From the NCBI GenBank assembly GCA_964520785.1, contig CAZFQG010000183.1, forward strand, positions 1 through 12,748: DNA of 12,748 bases, in the 5' to 3' direction. Source of the stretch: CAZFQG01 sp964520785 (GTDB taxonomy: Bacteria; Planctomycetota; Planctomycetia; Pirellulales; Thermoguttaceae). A program made the position numbers and the translations under genes. This document shows positions 1-6,159 of the stretch, one piece after another; the first letter of the stretch is position 1; each line of letters begins with the position of its first letter. The notes beneath the pieces were generated by a model. That model was not told where the DNA came from, did not search any database, and worked only from the letters and a program-made list of their open reading frames with translations.

Positions 1-308
1 CCCCAACGATTTCGCCCCGCGGGGAGGTTTTTCACGGTTGCCGAAAGGACACGATTCATAGGGTGAAATGGGTATTGAGAGCGATGAAAACGCGGATGCG
101 AATAGTACTATAGAGCGGGTAGGAGAATGTAACCGAATAACTAGAAATATCGAAAGTCAATTAAACACGAATAGGAAGTATGAAAATAATGCGCAATATA
201 AGTAGCCTGTCGGAAATCTAGGGGAAGTGACACGAATTGCGAGTTTTGGCAAGGTGCGGTGTTCTAGTGTCGCCCACCCACCCTTTTCCCCGGGGCATAC
301 GCTGAGCG
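1..308. other. Non-coding, A+T-rich stretch with no gene
   Basis: No open frame here has a credible start, codon pattern or recognisable protein motif. Bases 61-240 are about 41% G+C by hand count, clearly lower than the G+C-rich coding sequence in the rest of the window. This looks like intergenic DNA, possibly the upstream region of a gene beyond the left edge. I could not pick a convincing promoter in it. Confidence 0.5.
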
Positions 309-414
309 GAGCGAAGCGCCGTCTCACCGCGAAGCATAGTGCTTTGCGGTGGAGATGGGCAACGTCGGGGGTCGATCCTCTCCAACGAATTCGGCCCCCG
401 GGCGCGGAACGCTC
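309..414 (+). ncRNA. Candidate structured RNA, three-way junction
   Basis: The sequence folds by eye into three stems. P1 pairs 309-313 with 410-414 and 316-320 with 401-405, across an AA/GGAA internal loop. P2 pairs 321-336 with 340-356, closing a TAG triloop with one bulged G at 352. P3 pairs 366-375 with 391-400 around a 15-base loop. P1 ends exactly where P2 begins (320/321) and P3 ends exactly where P1's 3' arm begins (400/401), as expected of a real junction. Three pairs (331/345, 321/356, 372/394) are G-T on the plus strand and would be A-C mismatches on the minus strand, so plus-strand transcription is favoured. There is no T-tract after it, so it is not a simple terminator. I do not recognise the family; it could be a small RNA, part of a leader of the downstream gene, or a dispersed structured repeat. 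The paired bases are seen; the function is unknown. Confidence 0.4.
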
Positions 415-454
415 TCCCGGCTCTTGTTCATTCAACAGGGACATCTCCGTCGAA

Positions 455-483
455 TTGCCCTGGGTTGGCGAAGCGTGTAGAAT
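455..483 (+). promoter_or_regulatory. Candidate sigma70-type promoter for radical SAM gene
   Basis: TTGCCC at 455-460 (4 of 6 to TTGACA) and TAGAAT at 478-483 (5 of 6 to TATAAT) are separated by exactly 17 bases. Transcription would start near 490, leaving a leader of about 130-175 bases before the radical SAM gene. The structured element at 309-414 would then lie upstream of the transcript. This is a consensus match only. Confidence 0.35.
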
Positions 484-633
484 ACCGCTGACGTGATGTC
501 AAACTACTTAGTCCGTGGGTCCATGGTCCGAGAATTACGGCGAATCACCGCAATTGCCCGGATGAGACAGGATGTCAACCTAAGGATTTGCGTTGGACAA
601 GGCAGTAGTGCGGGAATTTCGTGTCTAGATTCA

Positions 634-665
634 TTTGGCGTGTTGGACGTTTGGCGTGTTGGACG
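634..665 (+). repeat. Perfect 16-bp tandem duplication abutting an ATG
   Basis: The unit TTTGGCGTGTTGGACG occurs at 634-649 and again without a gap at 650-665. The next base begins the ATG at 666. The unit length is not a multiple of three, so gaining or losing a copy would shift a reading frame starting at the GTG at 621. This argues for translation starting at 666. Confidence 0.9.
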
Positions 666-1856
666 ATGCTCCTTCGATTCTCCTTTCGCCTCCTCCGCGG
701 AGTTTCGTTTCGATTGCTTTTCAAGGCGGCAACGCTTTGGGTCTTCAAGGGCGTGCGCGCGGTCAACGCGTTCAAACGTCGTGTCGCCAAGGGAGAACTG
801 TTCCCCCCCTTCTTATTCTTAGCGCTGACGGACGCCTGTAATCTGCGGTGTCGAGGTTGCTGGATCGGCTCCGAGGGAAACTCTCGCGTTCTGGAATTGG
901 AGGACGTCGAGCGGCTGATCGTGCAATCCAAGCGCAAGGGGTCATACTTTTTCACTCTTCTAGGGGGTGAGCCGTTTCTTTACCCGAACCTCTGGCGGAT
1001 TATCGAGCGGCATCGAGAGTGCTACTTCCAGATCATCACCAATGGCCTGTTTCTTGATGACGAGGCGGCCGAGCGAATCCAACGGCTCGGCAACGTGACG
1101 GTTTTGGTCAGCATTGACGGTCTCAGAGAAGAAAACGACGCGAGGCGGGGACAAGGCGTCTTTGATGCGGCTATCGAGGGGTGTAACCGGTTGGCCGAGA
1201 AAAGGATTCTTTTCGGTATCGCGACAACGGTAACCGGCCGGAATATGGAGGAGACCGCGTGCGACGCCTTCGTCGAGCGGATGATCGACCTGGGAGCGAT
1301 GTACCTTTGGTATTATGTCTTCCGGCCGGTCGGGGCCGATCCGGCTCCCGAGCTGTGCCTGGGACGCGAGCGGATGCTCGAACTCCGCAAGCGGCTCCTT
1401 CGGCTGAGAAGGAAACACCCCATTATCATCGTGGACACCTACTGGAACGCCGAAGGAGAAGCCGTCTGTCCGGCCGCGCTGGGGTTGGGATATCATATCG
1501 GGCCGGGGGGAAGCATCGAACCGTGTCCTCCCCTCTCATTCGCGACCGAAACGATCCGCGACAACGGGGGCGACTTGGTCAAAACGATCGGCTCCAGCGC
1601 GTTCCTCAAAGGATTCGGCGAGTTCGTCCACGCGCGGACAAAGGGATGCGTCATCTTGGAATGTCCACGGGATTTGGTCCGTTATCTTCGCGACTCGGGC
1701 GCGGCCGATACGAGCGGTCGTGACGCCTACGAGGAACTCGCCGCCGGCGAGCCGCGGACGAGTCATCACCTGCCCGGAGAGGAAATTCCCGAAGACTATT
1801 GGGTATATCGCATGTTAAAGCGGCAGTTGTTCTTCGGATTGGGTGGATATGGTTGA
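666..1856 (+). CDS. Radical SAM protein with Twitch/SPASM-like C-terminus
   Basis: A 396-residue radical SAM enzyme. The DACNLRCRGCW segment supplies the CxxxCxxC triad (Cys58, 62, 65) that binds the 4Fe-4S cluster cleaving S-adenosylmethionine. GGEP at 100-103 is the usual SAM-binding motif, and the barrel continues through IITNG and VLVSIDG. Near the C-terminus Cys268, Cys287, Cys328 and Cys333 (VCPA, EPCPP, KGCVILEC) resemble the four-cysteine auxiliary-cluster site of Twitch/SPASM domains rather than a full seven-cysteine SPASM. Such enzymes modify peptides or act in cofactor maturation, but no precursor peptide or partner gene lies next to it, so the substrate is unknown. The N-terminus (MLLRFSFRLLRGVSFRLL) is basic and hydrophobic and may associate with the membrane. 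The start is uncertain: an in-frame GTG at 621 would add 15 residues, but those codons cross a 16-bp tandem duplication. Neither start has a clear Shine-Dalgarno. It converges on the protease gene 61 bases away. Confidence 0.88.
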   Translation: MLLRFSFRLLRGVSFRLLFKAATLWVFKGVRAVNAFKRRVAKGELFPPFLFLALTDACNLRCRGCWIGSEGNSRVLELEDVERLIVQSKRKGSYFFTLLGGEPFLYPNLWRIIERHRECYFQIITNGLFLDDEAAERIQRLGNVTVLVSIDGLREENDARRGQGVFDAAIEGCNRLAEKRILFGIATTVTGRNMEETACDAFVERMIDLGAMYLWYYVFRPVGADPAPELCLGRERMLELRKRLLRLRRKHPIIIVDTYWNAEGEAVCPAALGLGYHIGPGGSIEPCPPLSFATETIRDNGGDLVKTIGSSAFLKGFGEFVHARTKGCVILECPRDLVRYLRDSGAADTSGRDAYEELAAGEPRTSHHLPGEEIPEDYWVYRMLKRQLFFGLGGYG

Positions 1857-1868
1857 TGGGGCGGGCAG

Positions 1869-1925
1869 GGAGCCGGGGCTCCGGACCGAAGGGGGAATTG
1901 CGCCAAGCCATGCAAGGCTATTTTT
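1869..1925 (+). terminator. Weak terminator-like region between convergent genes
   Basis: A 5-bp hairpin (GGAGC/GCTCC, 1869-1882, CGGG loop) is followed by a 4-bp hairpin (AGCC at 1906-1909 with GGCT at 1916-1919) and five T residues at 1921-1925. The T-rich run also encodes the Lys/Glu-rich end of the opposite-strand protease, so it may be incidental. Both stems are short, so confidence is low. Confidence 0.2.
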
Positions 1926-3450
1926 CTTTCGCCTTCTTTCCGAGTTGGTCTTTCAAGTAGCCGATCGCTTTGGAGAATGCTACGTCGTTCTGGAAGACGG
2001 AAGGGGTTGGGCGTCCGCCGTCGTCCGAGGCTCGTGGGGCGGGGAATAGATCGCGGTGTCGCTGCCGCTGATAGATCCGCGCGACGTCGGCGTCCGTCTG
2101 TTCCACCTGGTAACCATCGTCGGGCAGAACACCCCATTCTTCCTCTTCGGTCGCGTCGGGAAAACGATGGATATTCTTGCCGCTGGGGCGGCAGTAGGCG
2201 CCGGTGGTGAGTTTAAGGACACTCTTCCCCTTCTCCAATTCAATCACGTTCTGTACGCTTCCCTTCCCCCAAGTTCTCTCCCCGATGACGACGCCGCGGC
2301 CGTGGTCCTGCAGACAGGCCGCGACGATCTCGCTGCCGCTGGCGCTGTACCGATTGACAAGGACGGCGATCGGAAAGCCCGTGATGGTGCCCGACTTCGT
2401 GGCATCCCACGCTTGGTCCTGGTAATTCCGGCCGGAGATGCTCACGATCCTTCCTTCCTCGACGAAAAGATCGGCCACCTCCACGGCCGATTCGAGCAAT
2501 CCTCCGGGGTTGAATCGGAGATCGAGAACCAAGCCGTGAATGTTCTTCTCGCGAAGCCCCTCCAAAACTTTTCGAATATCCGCGGACGTGCCCCGGCAGA
2601 ATGCCGAGATTTGGATATACGCCAGCCCGGTTTTCGGTTCGAACAGGTATTCCCAGGAACCATCATGCCCTTTCCGAAAGCCGCGAACCGTTTGCAGAGC
2701 GATGTTCGCCCGGGTGATGTTGATTCTCTTTTTCTCGCCGTTAGCCGGACGCAGGACCGTCAGGACGACCTCGGTTCCCGCCTCTCCCTTAAGCAAGGCG
2801 ATCGCGTCATCGAGCGTGAGTTCCTTGGTTGGACTGTCGCCGATCTGGACGATGTAATCGCCCGCACAAATCCCGGCGGCCTGCGCGGGTGTCCCGGCGA
2901 TAGGACTGACGACTCTCAAGCGTCCTCGTTCCATCTCAACCTGAACGCCGATTCCGGCGAACTCATTGTCCACGCTCAATCGGAACTCGTCGACGTCATC
3001 GGGACCGATATAGTCGGAATGCGGATCGAGTTTCTCCAGAACCCCTCGAATGGCGGCTTCGATTAAATCTCTGCGATCAATCCCTTTGACATAATTCCTT
3101 TCGACCTGATCGATCGCCTCGACAAGCATTTCATACAGGCGGTAGTCCTCGTCACGAAGCGTTTTCGGTTTCTCGGCAGCGGGAAACGGTCGAACCAGGA
3201 GTCCCGCGACGAGAAAGAGAGTGAACCACGCCGCAAGAGTCGCCGCGCGAGGGCCGACTTTCCACCGCCGTTTGGGGGAGTGGCACAAGACGGAACTGGA
3301 GATCGGGTCGTTCAAACGAGAATCGAACATGGCCGGCTCAACTGGAAAAGCGCATCCTGGAAAGAATCGATTCCGGAAAGCGCCGAAATCACTCTTGTCC
3401 ACATGGAGATAGAATAGCAAGCCGAACCCGGAATTCCAATCCGATTTCAC
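1918..3450 (-). CDS. S41 family C-terminal processing peptidase (CtpA-like)
   Basis: A carboxyl-terminal processing serine protease of family S41, likely anchored to the inner membrane with its catalytic part in the periplasm. With the GTG start at 3450 it has 510 residues: a basic N-terminus, one membrane segment near 68-88 (AATLAAWFTLFLVAGLLV), the family's N-terminal helical region (LDPHSDYIGPDDVDEF), a PDZ domain near 160-240, then the protease core. NRYSASGSEI and GERTWGKGSVQ carry the catalytic Ser371 and Lys396, 25 residues apart as in Tsp and D1 protease. Such enzymes degrade or trim proteins at their C-termini, with the PDZ domain binding the tail. The GTG has AGGAG at 3459-3463, eight bases upstream; an ATG at 3330 is possible but lacks a Shine-Dalgarno. 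It lies 135 bases after the permease gene, so it may be the last operon gene or have its own promoter. The gap at 3451-3585 holds no gene. Confidence 0.92.
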   Translation of the reverse strand: MKSDWNSGFGLLFYLHVDKSDFGAFRNRFFPGCAFPVEPAMFDSRLNDPISSSVLCHSPKRRWKVGPRAATLAAWFTLFLVAGLLVRPFPAAEKPKTLRDEDYRLYEMLVEAIDQVERNYVKGIDRRDLIEAAIRGVLEKLDPHSDYIGPDDVDEFRLSVDNEFAGIGVQVEMERGRLRVVSPIAGTPAQAAGICAGDYIVQIGDSPTKELTLDDAIALLKGEAGTEVVLTVLRPANGEKKRINITRANIALQTVRGFRKGHDGSWEYLFEPKTGLAYIQISAFCRGTSADIRKVLEGLREKNIHGLVLDLRFNPGGLLESAVEVADLFVEEGRIVSISGRNYQDQAWDATKSGTITGFPIAVLVNRYSASGSEIVAACLQDHGRGVVIGERTWGKGSVQNVIELEKGKSVLKLTTGAYCRPSGKNIHRFPDATEEEEWGVLPDDGYQVEQTDADVARIYQRQRHRDLFPAPRASDDGGRPTPSVFQNDVAFSKAIGYLKDQLGKKAKEK

Positions 3451-3458
3451 GACAGACA

Positions 3459-3463
3459 CTCCT
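3459..3463 (-). promoter_or_regulatory. Shine-Dalgarno supporting the GTG start of the protease
   Basis: The minus strand reads AGGAG eight bases before the GTG at 3448-3450. The alternative ATG at 3328-3330 has nothing comparable, so this site decides the start chosen here. The extra 40 residues are not obviously domain-like, so the choice remains open. Confidence 0.5.
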
Positions 3464-3585
3464 GCGGGGGGTGGAATAGGGGGCCGAAATGGGCAAAAAC
3501 CGTCGCGTCCACAAAGGGTCGCCGTCGCTCCCCATGTCCTGCGAACCCACGATGGCAATGGACGCCCACGCCCGGGGTCGGTGTT

Positions 3586-5172
3586 TCAATCCGCGATCTC
3601 CTCGGCCCGCGGACGTCCCGGTTCGAGGGGTCGGCGGGGGTGGCCGAGGGTGTAGTGGGCGAGGTCGCGGAGTCCTTGGGGGAGACACAGGAGCAGGACG
3701 ATGGCCGCCCAGATGCCTACGAAGTAGAGGCGGACGGTCGTCTCGGGGCCGGAACTCTCGGCGAACGGAGTGCAAAGCTTCCAGAGCAGGCCGCGGTCCC
3801 AATGCCGTGGGTCGATGGCGAAGCAGATCAGCATCGTGGAGATGGAGAGGGTAAAGAACGTGAAGAGGACCGCGACCCACGTGTGTTTTGCCGCCACGGT
3901 AGGGAAGAAGGTCCGCATGAGGATTTTTCCGAGAAGGGCGTAGCTTACGCCGAAAAGGCTTAAGAGCAGAAGCCACTGGGTCCACTCATCGAAGAATCCG
4001 TCCAAGTCGAAGCCGTAATAGGGCGTCCCCCGGACCCGGAACGCGAGCACCAGCGCACGAACGCCGAAAAAGATCGCGACCACGGCGGCGCCGTGAATGA
4101 CCGACCAGAGAATTCCTCCCGAAGCGCCATGGGTATATGGAAACGCCAACAATCGAACGAAAGTGAACCGAGATCGTCCCATCATGATTCGATTGGAAAA
4201 ACCATCCGGTTCGCATACGGCGATGAAAAGCATTCCCAATACCAAGGGCAGCATTACCGTCATCCAACCGGTCGTAATACTGGCCAGCAAATCGAAAAGA
4301 TCGATCGCGAAAGATCCGGAGAACAAAGAATTCGCGAAGAGCCAACTTGAACACACCCAGGACAAAAGCGTTGCCATCAGAGCCACCGAAGCCCAAATAC
4401 GCAGGCGGACGGTGCGGTTGCTCGAGGGCGGACTGAGCAGCCCGATCGCCATTGCCTCGAATAGCATGACCGCGAGAAAGCCGACCAGCAAAAACATTCC
4501 GGCGGTCACGAGAAAGGTCGATCTGCGCCACAGGTGCTGAATTCCACCTTCCAGCATTTGACTGGCGGTCATGATTGCGAAAAGCGCCGCCAGTCCCAGC
4601 CCCCCCGCCGCGGCGAGGACGAACAGATTGCCCAGCATCTTCGGAGACGACCAGGTTCCGACGACGATGGATGCCGCGAGGGCCAACACGGCGACGAGGT
4701 AGCCCCACCCCATGGAGACGAGCATCGTCGGGATATCGTATCCGCGGATGACGTAGGTAAAGAGCATGAACGGCAGGCATACGCTGTAAAGCATCGTAAC
4801 GAGCGCAATGCCGGCGAAGAACTTTCCCCGGACGATTTTCACCGGTTGGAGCGTCGTCGTGAAGAAGAGGTCGACGTTGTTCTCCCCCCGTTCGGAACGG
4901 AGCCGGATGAGCGTGTACATCGGCACGAACAGAATGCAGGCGACGAAGAGGGCTGCCTGGAGAAAAAGGTATATGGTACGGCCGCCCGTCGCCTTGGCGG
5001 CGATTTCCGGGTTGGACATGACGGCGAGAAAGCAGATCAGGGTCAACGCGGCCAGGAGAAGGTTCACGATGACGATGAAGGACCGGCTCCGCATTCCCTG
5101 GCGGAGTTCCTTTACGACGATCGGGTTCATCCGGTCGTCCATCCAATTCGAAATCGTGGCGATGCGAGTCAT
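3586..5172 (-). CDS. ABC-2 type transporter permease, about 12 TM helices
   Basis: A 528-residue polytopic inner-membrane protein, the membrane partner of the ATPase encoded just upstream. The start region NPIVVKELRQGMRSRSF is the amphipathic, basic lead-in typical of planctomycete ABC-2 permeases. About 12 hydrophobic segments follow, beginning near residues 33-54, 67-90, 116-141 and 150-175, and ending around 475-497, with a short charged cytoplasmic tail (GHPRRPLEPGRPRAEEIAD). ABC-2 half-transporters usually have six helices, so this looks like two six-helix halves in one chain. That could let it work as a monomer with two ATPases, as gliding-motility or ABC-2 fused permeases do (inference). 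The ATG at 5172 has a strong GGGGAGG Shine-Dalgarno eight bases upstream and begins 18 bases after the ATPase stop. The substrate cannot be read from sequence. Confidence 0.9.
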   Translation of the reverse strand: MTRIATISNWMDDRMNPIVVKELRQGMRSRSFIVIVNLLLAALTLICFLAVMSNPEIAAKATGGRTIYLFLQAALFVACILFVPMYTLIRLRSERGENNVDLFFTTTLQPVKIVRGKFFAGIALVTMLYSVCLPFMLFTYVIRGYDIPTMLVSMGWGYLVAVLALAASIVVGTWSSPKMLGNLFVLAAAGGLGLAALFAIMTASQMLEGGIQHLWRRSTFLVTAGMFLLVGFLAVMLFEAMAIGLLSPPSSNRTVRLRIWASVALMATLLSWVCSSWLFANSLFSGSFAIDLFDLLASITTGWMTVMLPLVLGMLFIAVCEPDGFSNRIMMGRSRFTFVRLLAFPYTHGASGGILWSVIHGAAVVAIFFGVRALVLAFRVRGTPYYGFDLDGFFDEWTQWLLLLSLFGVSYALLGKILMRTFFPTVAAKHTWVAVLFTFFTLSISTMLICFAIDPRHWDRGLLWKLCTPFAESSGPETTVRLYFVGIWAAIVLLLCLPQGLRDLAHYTLGHPRRPLEPGRPRAEEIAD

Positions 5173-5190
5173 GCGCGGAGCCTCCCCTCG

Positions 5191-6141
5191 TTACTGGACC
5201 TTGCCTTCGGTGATTGCCATGAATACGTCCTCCAAATCGGCACGGCGTGGGGCGAATTCAACGACCGGAATTCCCCTCTCAACGAGCATCTTCAACAGCG
5301 ACGCGGCGGCCGCCGCGTCGCGATCCATTAGAACGCGGACTTGCCCCGTCCCATCCTCCCCCAGAGGCAAGGCCGACTCGACCAGCGGCATCTCGATGAG
5401 CAGTTTCGTAAGTGAATTCGCGTCCATGTTCAGCGCGCGGACGTCGACCGCCTGCTTCGGCTCCCGGAGGTTGGCGTCGAGGAGTTGCTTCATGCTTCCG
5501 GCATGAAGGATCCGTCCCTGTTCGATGATGATTGCGCCGGTGCAGATTTCTGAAAGCTCCGTGAGGATGTGGGACGAAATGAGGATCGCCTTGCCCTGCG
5601 AGCGAAGTATCTTCAGAAGCTCGCGAAGCTCCACGCGGGCTCTCGGATCGAGCCCGGCCGCCGGCTCGTCCATTACCAGGACGCTGGGATCGTGGACCAG
5701 GGCCCGGGCAAGCGAAACCCTCTGTTTCATTCCCTTGGAGCAGTCGCCGACCATCTTCCAACGGATTCCGGCGAGGTTGGTGAACTCAATTACTCCCTCG
5801 ACGCTCGATTGACGTTTCTTTCCGGTCAGACCATAGGCCCTGGCGAAGAAGTCGACGTACTCCTCGACCGAGATGTCTCGGTGGGAAGGGAGGGCGTCCG
5901 GCATGAAGCCGAGTTCCCGCCGGGCCACCTCGGGGTAATCGATCAGCGAGACGCCGTCGACCTCGATATCGCCGAAATCGGGTTCGTCGAGCGTGGCCAA
6001 TACCCGCATCGTCGTCGTCTTCCCGGCCCCGTTGGGTCCGACGAAGCCGTAGATATCGCCCGAGGCGAACGTAAAACTGATTCCGTCGACGGCCCTGGTG
6101 CGGCCGAAGGTTCGGACGAGGTTTTTCACGGCGACTTGCAT
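5191..6141 (-). CDS. ABC transporter ATP-binding protein (ABC-2/DrrA class)
   Basis: A 316-residue cytoplasmic ATPase that powers the neighbouring permease. Visible motifs are Walker A GPNGAGKT (35-42), a degenerate signature CSKGMKQR (134-141) in place of LSGGQ, Walker B VLVMDEP (154-160), the D-loop AGLDP and the switch histidine in ISSHI (191). The Q-loop position reads GFMPD, so glutamine is replaced, a substitution also common in ABC-2 exporters. A C-terminal domain of about 100 residues (210-316), ending ADLEDVFMAITEG, matches the regulatory tail of the DrrA/CcmA-like class. The ATG at 6141 has AAGGT six bases upstream and follows the 701-residue protein's stop by 18 bases, so the two are almost surely cotranscribed. 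The family calls are firm; the transported substrate is unknown. Confidence 0.95.
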   Translation of the reverse strand: MQVAVKNLVRTFGRTRAVDGISFTFASGDIYGFVGPNGAGKTTTMRVLATLDEPDFGDIEVDGVSLIDYPEVARRELGFMPDALPSHRDISVEEYVDFFARAYGLTGKKRQSSVEGVIEFTNLAGIRWKMVGDCSKGMKQRVSLARALVHDPSVLVMDEPAAGLDPRARVELRELLKILRSQGKAILISSHILTELSEICTGAIIIEQGRILHAGSMKQLLDANLREPKQAVDVRALNMDANSLTKLLIEMPLVESALPLGEDGTGQVRVLMDRDAAAAASLLKMLVERGIPVVEFAPRRADLEDVFMAITEGKVQ

Positions 6142-6159
6142 GGTGGGACCTTCGGGCCG

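Noticed and set aside
157..496. Overlapping open frames on both strands (95 codons minus, 89 codons plus)
   Set aside because: Arg/Pro-rich with no motif; they overlap the base-paired element at 309-414, which explains the sequence better.
2056..3066. A 336-codon open frame on the plus strand
   Set aside because: It lies wholly inside the S41 protease on the other strand, whose PDZ and catalytic motifs are unmistakable; it is an antisense shadow of G+C-rich coding DNA.
5191..6141. Loss of ATPase function suggested by the changed signature and Q-loop
   Set aside because: Walker A, Walker B and the switch histidine are intact, and similar substitutions are common in active ABC-2 ATPases.
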